A stretch of 36,024 nucleotides of DNA from Oscillatoriales cyanobacterium PMM_0080 (lineage in GTDB: Bacteria; Cyanobacteriota; Cyanobacteriia; Cyanobacteriales; Microcoleaceae): the NCBI GenBank assembly GCA_949127775.1, contig CASBQF010000038.1, positions 1 to 36,024 of the forward strand. Direction: 5' to 3'. Below are positions 7,090 through 14,814 of this stretch, in pieces. Under the pieces are notes generated by a model that was given only the letters and a program-made list of their open reading frames with translations, did no database searches and was not told the origin of the DNA. Position numbers and translations under genes: made by a program. Each line of letters begins with the position of its first letter. Positions within the stretch are counted from its first letter, which is position 1.

Positions 7090-7923
7090 CTATGGTAGCC
7101 AAGGATATTCACTAAAATCCGGTTCCCGTTTTTCCAAAAAGGCTTGTTTACCTTCGGCACCTTCTTGGGTCATATAGTATAGCAACGTGGCATTTCCAGC
7201 CAGTTCTTGCAGTCCAGCTTGACCGTCGCAGTCGGCATTAAAAGCGGATTTTAGACAGCGAATCGCGATCGGACTTTTTTCCAAAATTTCGCCAGCCCAC
7301 TGAATTCCTTCTGCTTCGAGTTGTTCCACAGGTACGACACAGTTGACTAAACCCATTAAGAGAGCTTGCTGTGCGCTGTATTGGCGACACAAAAACCAAA
7401 TTTCTCGGGCTTTTTTCTGGCCGACGACTCTGGCGAGATAACTAGCTCCGAATCCACCGTCGAAACTGCCGACTTTTGGGCCAGTTTGTCCGAAAATGGC
7501 ATTGTCCGCTGCGATCGTCAAGTCGCAAATTAAGTGTAAAACATGACCGCCGCCGATCGCATAGCCTGCAACTAAAGCAATTACAACTTTTGGCATCGAT
7601 CGAATCAATTTCTGCAAGTCGAGCACGTTTAAGCGCGGTATACCACCTTCGTCTACATATCCCGCAGACCCCCGTACGCTTTGGTCGCCGCCGGAGCAGA
7701 AGGCATATTTGCCGTCTGTATGAGGCCCCGCACCGGTGAAGAGGACAACGCCAATTTTTGTGTCTTCGCGGGCATCAGTAAAGGCATCGCAAAGTTCCTG
7801 CACAGTTTTGGGACGAAAAGCGTTTCGTTTGTGAGGTCGATTGATGGTAATTTTGGCGGTGCCGCCACTTTTGTGATAAAGAATGTCTTCGTAGGTTTTG
7901 GCGGTTTGCCATTCAATTTGCAT
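7090..7923 (-). CDS. menB: 1,4-dihydroxy-2-naphthoyl-CoA synthase (MenB)
   Basis: 277 aa from ATG at 7923 ([21 protein letters not shown]), the usual MenB length; a 39-codon upstream extension of the frame falls in repeat DNA and is rejected. MenB belongs to the crotonase fold and closes the naphthalene ring of o-succinylbenzoyl-CoA in phylloquinone (vitamin K1) synthesis, the photosystem I quinone. Visible motifs: the oxyanion/CoA loop [11 protein letters not shown] (75-84), [21 protein letters not shown] (120-140), and [16 protein letters not shown] (144-159) with catalytic D155. The Gln-x-Gly pattern is that of bicarbonate-dependent MenB. The C-terminus [19 protein letters not shown] is typical. 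No other men gene is adjacent. Repeats fill the upstream DNA. Confidence 0.97.
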   Translation of the reverse strand: MQIEWQTAKTYEDILYHKSGGTAKITINRPHKRNAFRPKTVQELCDAFTDAREDTKIGVVLFTGAGPHTDGKYAFCSGGDQSVRGSAGYVDEGGIPRLNVLDLQKLIRSMPKVVIALVAGYAIGGGHVLHLICDLTIAADNAIFGQTGPKVGSFDGGFGASYLARVVGQKKAREIWFLCRQYSAQQALLMGLVNCVVPVEQLEAEGIQWAGEILEKSPIAIRCLKSAFNADCDGQAGLQELAGNATLLYYMTQEGAEGKQAFLEKREPDFSEYPWLP

Positions 7924-7931
7924 AATTAATA

Positions 7932-8192
7932 TATTTGGGATTTGAGAAGGCAGGGCGTTTGAAACCGCGTCTATAAGCTGTTCTGCATTTAAATTGCATA
8001 TCACAAACAACCAAACTCTTGTGGAATGGGCTTTGAGCATCGTTCCAAATATTCAGTTTAAATGTGCGACAGCTTACAAACAAAACCCGCCTTGGGATTT
8101 GAGAAGGCCGGGCGGTTGAAACCGCGTCTATACAAACAAAACCCGCCTCCGCGGGTTGAAGAACGGGTACGTTTTAAATACAGAACAGCTTA
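7932..8192. repeat. nested interspersed repeats upstream of menB
   Basis: Two direct copies of a TTTGAGAAGGC-(a/c)GGGCG-(G)TTGAAACCGCGTCTAT unit lie at 7941-7974 and 8098-8132. The second continues into ACAAACAAAACCCGCC and the small hairpin CCCGC/GCGGG, ending in GGTTGAAG at about 8161. The pair is framed by a 20-base inverted repeat with one mismatch, TAAGCTGTTCTGCATTTAAA (7974-7993) against its complement at 8173-8192. The same core recurs at 11103-11164, 19366-19423 and 21189-21230. This fills the 336-base gap between menB and the TerB-like gene, and no gene is seen here. Confidence 0.8.
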
Positions 8193-8259
8193 ATGCACAA
8201 AGCATCAAATTATTTTCCCAGTGTTTCTTTTACAGCGGAAAAAATTTAGATGCGCTGCA

Positions 8260-8856
8260 TTATTTGCGTTGTAAAAAACCCAGCAGGTGCTTTGCTGCTT
8301 TGGCAAATACCGGATCGCGGGAGGAGAATTCGCTGGGTGCGAGTAAAGCTTGAACTTCAGCAAAAGCTTCTAAATCGAGTTCTCCTTCTTTTGTAAACAA
8401 AATGTCTACGACTTCAATGTGTCTGGAGTCGAGGCCGAGCCGATTACCGATCGACTGTAAGTACATTTGCTCCCTCAAGTCGATGTGTCCGTCTACCGCT
8501 GACATTTCGTAGCCGGAACCGATGAGTAACAGCTTTTCTGATTCTGAAAAGAAAGCTGTCAGGGTTAGCAATTCCGTGGGGTTGAAGTAAACCTGTTGTT
8601 TGGAGATGCCTTTGACAAGGCGCTGAATTAGTTCAATCCGCTCTGGATCGCCGCTAGAAAAGGCTTTGAGAGTCTTTTGCAGCCGTTCTTCTTCTTCAAC
8701 TGCGATCGTCCTGTCAATAATCATCACTCCGCGCAGGATCGAAATTAGGGCAGTCAGGAACACAACTAAAGGAGTGATGTCTTGTTCGCGAAGCTTTTGC
8801 CGGCTAATCCGGGACAACAGCTCAACAACTTCATTGCTGATCGTGGTGGTGTCCAT
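8260..8856 (-). CDS. TerB-like (tellurite-resistance-type) helical protein
   Basis: 198 aa. The N-terminal 70 residues are predicted helical with a hydrophobic segment (ITPLVVFLTALISILRGVMIID). The C-terminal two thirds have the TerB pattern: all-helical, acidic, with VDGHIDLREQMYLQSIGNRLGLDSRHIEVV (about 121-150), like the EF-hand-resembling TerB metal-binding repeats. Family members are often found in stress or phage-defence loci but also as lone cyanobacterial genes, as here. No other ter genes are nearby, so tellurite resistance should not be assumed. The start ATG at 8856 is the only good candidate. I am reasonably sure of the fold assignment and unsure of the role. Confidence 0.65.
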   Translation of the reverse strand: MDTTTISNEVVELLSRISRQKLREQDITPLVVFLTALISILRGVMIIDRTIAVEEEERLQKTLKAFSSGDPERIELIQRLVKGISKQQVYFNPTELLTLTAFFSESEKLLLIGSGYEMSAVDGHIDLREQMYLQSIGNRLGLDSRHIEVVDILFTKEGELDLEAFAEVQALLAPSEFSSRDPVFAKAAKHLLGFLQRK

Positions 8857-9044
8857 AATTAAAAATTACTGTCGATTGGGCTGTGGTATGAGTTTATTTC
8901 TCGATCTTAAGTGTTTTTAGTTAGGTAAGTATGCCATAAATTTCCCAAGAAAACTTGTTTTATCAGCGGTAACACTTATTCTATGCACAGCTAGTGGATA
9001 AGTAAGACTATATTACTAAGTGTTTTCAGTTGCGTGAATATACC

Positions 9045-9554
9045 GTGAATTTGCAAACAGAGCCGTTGTCGATTAGTGATTCTAATTATGCTATTCACAA
9101 ACGCTGGATGACTAGGGCGGTGGAACTAGCACGAGCCGCGGGTGCAGAGGGCGAAGTTCCTGTGGGTGCTGTAATCGTTGATGGTACTGGCAAATTGATT
9201 GCCGAAGCCCAAAATCGGCGGGAGAGAGACTGCGATCCGACTGCTCATGCTGAAGTCTTGGTTTTGCGGGCTGCTGGCCAAGTTTTGCAAGACTGGCATC
9301 TCAACTCTTGCACGCTCTATGTAACGCTGGAGCCTTGCCCGATGTGCGCTGGTGCGATCGTCCAAGCTCGCATTGGTCTGCTGGTATACGGAGCAGATGA
9401 CCCGAAAACGGGTACGATTCGGACTGTGGCTAATCTTCCAGATAGCGCGCCTTCGTGTCACCGCTTGGAGGTACTCGGCGGTATTATGGAGTCTGTTTGT
9501 CGCGAGCAGTTGCTTTCTTGGTTTGCAGCGCGCCGTTCAAATATTAACGAGTAA
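9045..9554 (+). CDS. tadA: tRNA-specific adenosine deaminase (TadA)
   Basis: Deaminates A34 to inosine in the tRNA-Arg(ACG) wobble position, an essential step. The zinc/catalytic site is complete: HAE (H68, E70 counting from GTG 9045) and PCPMC (C98, C101), inside the normal cytidine-deaminase-like order EVPVGAVIV ... NRRERDCDPTAHAEVLVLR ... LYVTLEPCPMCAGAIVQARI. Length 169 aa is usual. No ATG is available upstream; I chose the GTG at 9045 (MNLQTEPLSIS) over a TTG at 9030, without a clear Shine-Dalgarno to decide, and the start is uncertain by five codons. Two small stem-loops follow at about 9638-9663. Confidence 0.95.
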   Translation: MNLQTEPLSISDSNYAIHKRWMTRAVELARAAGAEGEVPVGAVIVDGTGKLIAEAQNRRERDCDPTAHAEVLVLRAAGQVLQDWHLNSCTLYVTLEPCPMCAGAIVQARIGLLVYGADDPKTGTIRTVANLPDSAPSCHRLEVLGGIMESVCREQLLSWFAARRSNINE

Positions 9555-9886
9555 AAGTTTTGACTGTTCTTGGCGATGTTTAGTCCAACTTGGCTATTAG
9601 CTGAAATAATAGGTAATTGCCCGATCGAGTTTTCCTGGCCGTTGACGGCGACAGGTATCTGTCCGGTTGGTTCAGGTTTTGCCTATTGCAGATTATCTTG
9701 CAGCGGGTGCGATCGTCCAAACTCGGCATAATGCCAATAGTAAAAGTGTCCCGAGGCACAAACTAAAGATGTGTCAAACAACATATTTTAGACTTTGTAT
9801 CTCGATAAGGCAGCTTAATTGCTATGCGCCACAACGCCTCGATCGCCGTTGAGTCCAGTAAATTAAATCATCAAAGAGTGAAGCCA
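9555..9886. other. intergenic region after tadA with paired small stem-loops
   Basis: 332 bases. GCCGTTGACGGC (9638-9649) and GACAGGTATCTGTC (9650-9663) form adjacent short hairpins, not followed by a U-tract. Around 9706-9727 the DNA resembles a 20-base piece of tadA (GGTGCGATCGTCCAA-CTCG), probably chance around a HIP1-like core. The 61-codon plus-strand ORF at 9667-9852 shows no family features and is not called. Confidence 0.45.
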
Positions 9887-10561
9887 ATGCCTGCCAAGGT
9901 AGCATCTAACACCTCTCGCGTTTCTCCTTGGTTAACCTCCTTGCTCTATCCGCTAGGTCACTATATTGTCCTACCGTTTTATTTTCGCAAGATTGAGATA
10001 ACCGGACAGGAGCACTTGCCGAAAGACGGGCCTGTGATCTTAGCCCCTACGCATCGTTCCCGGTGGGATGCCTTGATGATGCCCAATTCAACCGGACAGA
10101 TGGTAACTGGACGGGATTTGCGGTTTATGGTAACTGCTGATGAGGTGAAAGGACTGCAAGGTTGGTTCATCAAGAATTTAGGAGGGTTTGCTGTCGATAT
10201 CAGACATCCAGCAATTAGCAGTCTGCGTTACGGCGTTGAATTGCTTCTCGATAAGCAGATGTTGGTGATTTTTCCCGAAGGTGGCATTTTTCAGGATGGC
10301 GAAGTTCACCCGATTAAGTCTGGATTGGCTCGTTTGGCCATGCAAGCAGAGTTGAGCACGCCTGGTTTGGGGGTAAAAATTGTACCGATGAGTATTCGCT
10401 ACCGCCCGCGAATTCCTCGATGGGGTTCTCATGTCAAAATTGCGATCGGCGCTCCGATTTCCGTGGCAGATTATGCCAATGGTGGCGGGGGCAAAAAAGA
10501 GGCCCGATTGTTGACGGCCGAACTTGAAAAGGATCTTAAAAATCTTGATGAAAGTTGTTAG
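9887..10561 (+). CDS. plsC: lysophospholipid acyltransferase, PlsC family (1-acylglycerol-3-phosphate acyltransferase)
   Basis: 224 aa from ATG at 9887 (MPAKVASNTSRVSPWLTSLLYPLGHYIVLP), preferred over the ATG at 9824 because a GAGTGAAG purine stretch precedes it and it begins right before the membrane-associated helix. It transfers an acyl chain to lysophosphatidate in phospholipid and glycolipid synthesis at the membrane. The PlsC signature is intact: block I THRSRWDAL (H-x4-D), block III FPEGGIFQDG, and block IV-like VKIVPMSIRY. The tail after about residue 195 (GGGGKKEARLLTAELEKDLKNL) is charged. It is followed by a heptamer array and a hypothetical gene on the same strand. Acceptor and chain preference cannot be seen. 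Confidence 0.88.
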   Translation: MPAKVASNTSRVSPWLTSLLYPLGHYIVLPFYFRKIEITGQEHLPKDGPVILAPTHRSRWDALMMPNSTGQMVTGRDLRFMVTADEVKGLQGWFIKNLGGFAVDIRHPAISSLRYGVELLLDKQMLVIFPEGGIFQDGEVHPIKSGLARLAMQAELSTPGLGVKIVPMSIRYRPRIPRWGSHVKIAIGAPISVADYANGGGGKKEARLLTAELEKDLKNLDESC

Positions 10562-10620
10562 TTGACAGTTGACAGTTGACCCTTCGACTACGCTCAGGGC
10601 ACCGCAGTTGACAGTTGGAA
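10561..10620. repeat. heptamer array (GTTGACA) interrupted by a 26-base REP-like insert
   Basis: Units gttgaca, gttgaca and a partial gttgac (10561-10580) are followed by 26 foreign bases from 10581 to 10606 (CCTTCGACTACGCTCAGGGC, then ACCGCA). The array then resumes with gttgaca and gttggaa (10607-10620). The insert looks like a common cyanobacterial interspersed sequence. The array begins immediately after the plsC stop. Confidence 0.75.
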
Positions 10621-10723
10621 TAAGGAAGAGGAAAGAATGAATTGTGATATAATATCTTTTGGTGCTGTTGAGAACTGCGGCACTTATTTTGCTTGGTTAT
10701 GTCTGTGTTAAGAGTCAGCATTA

Positions 10724-11104
10724 ATGGATTGTGCTTTGAACTTTAAGTCTGGTCAAATTGTTAGTTTAGAATGTGGAAATGCGTGCCTGCATTCAGAGGT
10801 AATTCAAGTGGTTGAGGCACGTCAAATTTGTTGGGTGCGCCCTTTAATGTTAGTTGAAATAGTGTCAGGGAAGGATGTATCCCAGCAGTGGCCGGAAGAA
10901 TACACTTTATCCGATTTGCGGGATGGTGCTGATTTGCTGTGGCCGCTGAGTTTGTTTCGGGCGGCGCTGGATACAGAGGTAATTTCGCTGTTGAGTCAAT
11001 TGCAGTCTCTGGAATCAGATAAAAAGGATACTGTGATCGCTTCTCGGCAACTTCGGGATTTTGTCGATCGAGTTTGGGAAGCTTTTCCGAGTGCTTTTAA
11101 TTGA
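10724..11104 (+). CDS. conserved-looking cyanobacterial protein of unknown function
   Basis: 126 aa, MDCALNFKSGQIVSLECGNACLHSEVIQVVEARQICWVRPLMLVEI. The first 60 residues alternate like a small beta-barrel or SH3-like domain, followed by DLRDGADLLWPLSLFRAALDTEVISLL and a C-terminal amphipathic helix (RQLRDFVDRVWEAFPSAFN). There are no membrane segments and no catalytic motif I recognise. It is soluble and acidic. It sits 162 bases after the acyltransferase on the same strand, but the repeat between them argues against tight coupling. I believe it is a real gene from its even composition and clean start and stop; its function is unknown. Confidence 0.6.
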   Translation: MDCALNFKSGQIVSLECGNACLHSEVIQVVEARQICWVRPLMLVEIVSGKDVSQQWPEEYTLSDLRDGADLLWPLSLFRAALDTEVISLLSQLQSLESDKKDTVIASRQLRDFVDRVWEAFPSAFN

Positions 11105-11164
11105 GAAGACACGGCGGTTGAAACCGCGTCTACACAAACACTCACGTGCCTCCGCAGGTTGAAG
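11103..11164 (+). repeat. interspersed repeat, GCGGTTGAAACCGCGTCTA family
   Basis: GGCGGTTGAAACCGCGTCTA is followed by CACAAACA and a CCTCCGCAGGTTGAAG end, the same order as at 8098-8161. GCGGTT/AACCGC forms a hairpin (loop GAA region). It lies in the 86-base gap between two convergent genes and could act as a bidirectional transcription barrier. Confidence 0.75.
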
Positions 11165-11190
11165 AAAACTGTTATTTTAGCCTGAAATAC

Positions 11191-11955
11191 CTAAAATACC
11201 GCGTGAGAAAGTTCTGCGGGATTCAGATTATTATGAATAACTTCACCATCGCGAAACCAGACAACCCGGCGAGTTTGACGCGCCACTTCCGGTTCGTGAG
11301 TTACCATTACAACCGTCATTCCGGCTTCATTAAATTCTGTGAAAATATCCATTACTTCTTGAGTAGTTTTCGTATCCAATGCACCAGTCGGTTCATCTGC
11401 AAGTAATAATACAGGACGATTGACAATTGCGCGGGCGATCGCAACTCGTTGCTGCTGTCCTCCTGATAGTTGATTTGGTCTATTTTGCAGCCTACTTTCC
11501 AGGCCGACTCTCGTTAAAGCTTCTGTTGCTCTTTCTCGTCTTTCGGCTGCGGGAACACCGGCATAAACCATCGGTAACATGACATTTTCTAGTGCTGTCA
11601 ATTGAGCCAATAGGTGAAATTGTTGGAACACAAACCCTAATTTTAAGTTGCGAATTCCCGCTAATTCTGCTTCGGGCATTTGGGCGACATCTACGCCGTC
11701 TAGGTAGTAACTGCCGCTCGTAGGTCGATCGAGACAACCGATAATATTCATGGCTGTAGATTTGCCTGAACCGGATGCGCCCATAATCGCGCAATATTCT
11801 CCTTGCGTTACCGTCAAGCTGATACCGTTGAGGGCGCGCACTTCGAGGTCGCCGATGCCGTACACTTTTGTTACGTCTTGCAGACCGACGATGACGGGTT
11901 TTGAGGTGTCTTGCAGGTGCAGGTCTTGCTTGGTCTGGGTTTGTAGTTCAGGCAT
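11191..11955 (-). CDS. ABC transporter ATP-binding protein, MacB/LolD (DevA-like) type
   Basis: 254 aa with all nucleotide-binding motifs: Walker [10 protein letters not shown] (59-67), Q-loop FQQFHLL (about 110-116), signature LSGGQQQR (163-170), Walker B LLLADEP with E188, D-loop GALDTKT, and switch H220. The aromatic A-loop residue Y32 fits [17 protein letters not shown]. The sequence belongs to the COG1136 class, which works with FtsX-like permeases (MacB, LolCDE, and DevBCA in cyanobacteria) to export lipids, glycolipids or lipoproteins. No permease or membrane-fusion gene is next to it, so it is an orphan ATPase here; the partner must be elsewhere. The start ATG at 11955 has a long polar extension (1-20) before the domain. 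Confidence 0.9.
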   Translation of the reverse strand: MPELQTQTKQDLHLQDTSKPVIVGLQDVTKVYGIGDLEVRALNGISLTVTQGEYCAIMGASGSGKSTAMNIIGCLDRPTSGSYYLDGVDVAQMPEAELAGIRNLKLGFVFQQFHLLAQLTALENVMLPMVYAGVPAAERRERATEALTRVGLESRLQNRPNQLSGGQQQRVAIARAIVNRPVLLLADEPTGALDTKTTQEVMDIFTEFNEAGMTVVMVTHEPEVARQTRRVVWFRDGEVIHNNLNPAELSHAVF

Positions 11956-12168
11956 TTGTTTTTATGTGCGATCGACACAACTGACTACTAACTTAACACT
12001 TCTTAGCGGTTTTCGGGGGTGGAAGGGCTACACATATACCCCACTTTTGCAGGTAAATGAAGCACAAAAAACGGTTTTTTGTAGGGGCGGTGCCCCCGTG
12101 CCCGCCCTCCAGGTTTCTGATGTATACTCGATCGACCTGCAATCTCCTGCAATTAAACAATTGGTTGC

Positions 12169-12807
12169 TTAAATGCGATCGGGATCGATGTTCAATTCGC
12201 GCAGTTTTGCGGCTAAACGTTCGGCACGCTGTCTTTCAAAATTCCTTTCTTCTCTCCATTCTTCAGGAGAAACGAATGCTTCTCCATCTGGTCGATAAAT
12301 TTCTAACCCATCTTCACCCAACTCAAATCGTACTCCCAATCTAGGACTGATCCATCCCTCCATCGGCTCAATTAATTCTAAGTTTCCTTCAATTCTTTGC
12401 CAACCACTCAAATCGTTATTTTCTGGATCGTAAAGGTAATATTCCTCCACTCCATAGCGATTGTAAAATACAAATTTTTTGTACATTTTTGCTTGTCTGT
12501 CGTTATGAGAACGAATCTCAAATACGACTTGGGGAGCAATATTCTCTTCGACAAATTGCATATAGGAAGGCCGATCGTCCTTTGACCTACCAAATATTAC
12601 CATCGTATCCGGTGCTTGAGAAATGTCCGATCGACCTTCAACTGGATACCACAGTAAATCGGCTGCTACAAATACGTTTGGGTCATTTTTAAACAGCGCT
12701 TCGCAGCCTTCCTTGATTTTGACAATTAATTTGTATTGAATTGTGCTTTCTGCCATTGGTTGACCGTCGCTGGATGGATAAATAATTTGTTCGGTCGTGA
12801 CTTGCAT
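12169..12807 (-). CDS. Uma2-family (DUF820) PD-(D/E)XK nuclease-fold protein
   Basis: 212 aa. Family features: a beta-rich core with NVFVAADLLWYPVEG and QAPDTMVIFG, then APQVVFEIRSHNDRQAKMYKKFVFYNRYGVEEYYLYDPE, which holds the restriction-endonuclease-like E residue region and the family hallmark YGVEEYYLYDP. The C-terminus carries the usual cyanobacterial charged helix (EEWREERNFERQRAERLAAKLRELNIDPDRI). Uma2 proteins are highly multiplied in cyanobacterial genomes; their substrate is unknown and many are thought to have a transposon- or defence-related origin. ATG at 12807 is preceded by GGAG at about 10 bases. Single gene, no obvious operon. Confidence 0.88.
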   Translation of the reverse strand: MQVTTEQIIYPSSDGQPMAESTIQYKLIVKIKEGCEALFKNDPNVFVAADLLWYPVEGRSDISQAPDTMVIFGRSKDDRPSYMQFVEENIAPQVVFEIRSHNDRQAKMYKKFVFYNRYGVEEYYLYDPENNDLSGWQRIEGNLELIEPMEGWISPRLGVRFELGEDGLEIYRPDGEAFVSPEEWREERNFERQRAERLAAKLRELNIDPDRI

Positions 12808-13107
12808 AGTGGTTGTCTCCGAGAACTCTCTAATGTTAATTATACTATTTTTTGACCTATCAAGACTTTGGAATATTTCAGGATTTACGCGTGGGGGCGA
12901 GAAACCGGGTTTCTACGAGTTTTGGGTTGGGTAACGAGAAATATACAAAGAAACCCGGTTTCTGAAATCTGCGACGTGGGCGAGAAGGGAGCGATCGAAA
13001 AGCAGCAGTCGATCGACTCGCAGCTATCAATCATTGCAGCAAGACTTAATATTCATTTCCGAAAGCTAGCAACCAGAAAAATATTCAAGTTACTTAAGAG
13101 TCCTTAA
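12808..13107. other. intergenic region with an inverted pair of AGAAACC-palindromes
   Basis: AGAAACCGGGTTTCT (12900-12914) and its reverse complement (12949-12963) are each almost self-complementary, so the pair can form two small hairpins or one long one. Related sequences occur at 31885-31899, 32041-32055 and 32091-32105. The 79-codon plus-strand ORF here is formed by the repeats and is not called. Confidence 0.7.
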
Positions 13108-14814
13108 TTAACAGTTTTTTACCCTATCTATTTCAACTACAAATTCCGCACCCTGTCCTAGTGTCGAATGACAATATAAATCTCCGCCGTGTTTGTTTAC
13201 TACAATCTGGTGACAGATAAACAGTCCCAGTCCTGTACCTTTTCCCACGGGTTTTGTAGTAAAAAAAGGATCGAATAATTGAGATTGTATGTCTTGAGCA
13301 ATTCCTAAGCCATTATCGGAGATTTTGATTGATATTCGATTAGTATTCAAAAGTTGAGTTTTAATTTTAATTTGTCCTTGTTTCCCCAGAAGACATTGGG
13401 TTGACACCGAATCAATAGCATTACTCAGAAGATTCATAAATACCTGATTTAGTTGACCGGAATAACACTCGATCTGCGGCAGTTCACCGTAATCTTTGAC
13501 TACCAGAATTTCTGGATGTTCTAGCGTCCCTTTTAAGCGATGTTGGAGAATCATCAGCGTACTGTCAATCCCTTGATGAATATTCACTCGTTTGCATTCT
13601 GACTCATCGTGACGGGAGAAATTACGCAACGACAGAACTATTTCTCGAATGCGATCGGTTCCTACCCGCATAGAATTTAGGAGTTTCAGTAGGTCTTTTT
13701 GCAAGAAATCTAAGTTGATAGCCTCGATTTGTGCTTTGATTTTTGTGGGCGGCTCGGGAAATTGTTCTTGATAGAGTTTTACCAAATTCAATAAATCTTG
13801 GAAATATTCACTAGCAGGCTTCAGATTGCCATGAATAAAATTAACCGGATTGTTGATTTCATGGGCTACACCTGCAACCATATTCCCAATCGAAGACATT
13901 TTTTCAGTCTGAATAAGTTGAGCTTGGGTACGCTTTAGTTCGTGCAAAGTAAGTTCTAAACTTTCAGCTTGCTGTTGTAATTTAAATTCGGCTTTTTTAC
14001 GGGCGGTGATATCGCGGATAGTAATAGCAAAACCATCACCCAGCTTGACGGCTACAAAGTGAAACCACGAAGATAATCCTGATTTATAATAAAAATCCTG
14101 TTGTAAAGTTTCTCCTGTTTCAACAATATTAACGAAACGATCGAATAGTTTTGGATCGAGATTACTCAGCAATTTTTTGACCAGCAATTTGCCGATCGTA
14201 TCTTCACGCCTGTTTCCCAAGGCTCTTGCAATTACAGGATTGGCAACTAAACAGCGAAAATCTTCAATATCTCCCGTGGTGCGATCGCGCACAGCTTCCA
14301 TTGCCGCCACCCCATCGAGGGAACTGTTCAAAACACTGGCAAGCAATGCTCTAGACTGATAAAGTGCCTCTTCTGTTTCCCGGCGCCGAGTAATTTCTTG
14401 TTCCAAAAGCCATTGCTGACGTTGAATGATTAACTGATTTTCCAGCCGCGCTACGACTTCTTCAATCTGAAAAGGTTTGGTAATATAATCAATTCCACCT
14501 GACTTAAAGGCAGTTACCTTGTCGAAAACATCATCTAAAGCGCTGATAAAAATAACTGGAATGCTGCTGAAATTTTCATTTTGTTTGAGAAGTGTACAGA
14601 CTTGATAGCCATCCATTTCCGGCATTTTGACATCTAACAAAATGACATCGGGTCGCTTCACCTGCACCGTTTTCATTGCCATTCGCCCGCTGGTGACGCT
14701 GCGAACAGTGTATCCAAGCTGGAGGAGCGCATCGCTTAGTAATTGTAGATTTTCCGGAAGGTCATCTACTATCAGAATATTACCTTGATTTGGTGTTTCA
14801 GAATTTATATTCAT
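13108..14814 (-). CDS. response-regulator / PAS / histidine-kinase protein
   Basis: 568 aa, cytoplasmic. An N-terminal receiver domain (about 12-128) carries the acid pocket D17/D18, phospho-acceptor D61 ([12 protein letters not shown]) and K113 (ITKPF). A PAS-like domain follows (about 153-272, ending in the DITARKKAE linker), then a short coiled coil. The kinase core has H318 in [19 protein letters not shown], a His-box of the type common in cyanobacteria, and an HATPase domain with N-box [15 protein letters not shown] and [13 protein letters not shown]. It has no output domain. Its start overlaps the upstream kinase gene by 17 bases, which suggests translational coupling and a shared signal path in which the transmembrane hybrid kinase can phosphorylate this receiver. 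The ligand is unknown. Confidence 0.93.
   Translation of the reverse strand: MNINSETPNQGNILIVDDLPENLQLLSDALLQLGYTVRSVTSGRMAMKTVQVKRPDVILLDVKMPEMDGYQVCTLLKQNENFSSIPVIFISALDDVFDKVTAFKSGGIDYITKPFQIEEVVARLENQLIIQRQQWLLEQEITRRRETEEALYQSRALLASVLNSSLDGVAAMEAVRDRTTGDIEDFRCLVANPVIARALGNRREDTIGKLLVKKLLSNLDPKLFDRFVNIVETGETLQQDFYYKSGLSSWFHFVAVKLGDGFAITIRDITARKKAEFKLQQQAESLELTLHELKRTQAQLIQTEKMSSIGNMVAGVAHEINNPVNFIHGNLKPASEYFQDLLNLVKLYQEQFPEPPTKIKAQIEAINLDFLQKDLLKLLNSMRVGTDRIREIVLSLRNFSRHDESECKRVNIHQGIDSTLMILQHRLKGTLEHPEILVVKDYGELPQIECYSGQLNQVFMNLLSNAIDSVSTQCLLGKQGQIKIKTQLLNTNRISIKISDNGLGIAQDIQSQLFDPFFTTKPVGKGTGLGLFICHQIVVNKHGGDLYCHSTLGQGAEFVVEIDRVKNC

Noticed and set aside
7924-8040. N-terminal extension of MenB
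   Set aside because: Falls in interspersed repeats and lengthens the protein beyond the family norm.
8156-8353. 65-codon plus-strand ORF
   Set aside because: Runs from a repeat into the antisense of the TerB-like gene.
9667-9852. 61-codon ORF containing AGAIVQTR, like TadA AGAIVQAR
   Set aside because: Match is about 20 bases around a common HIP1-like core, too short for a duplicated tadA piece.
12868-13107. 79-codon plus-strand ORF
   Set aside because: Built from REP-like palindromes; no coding character.
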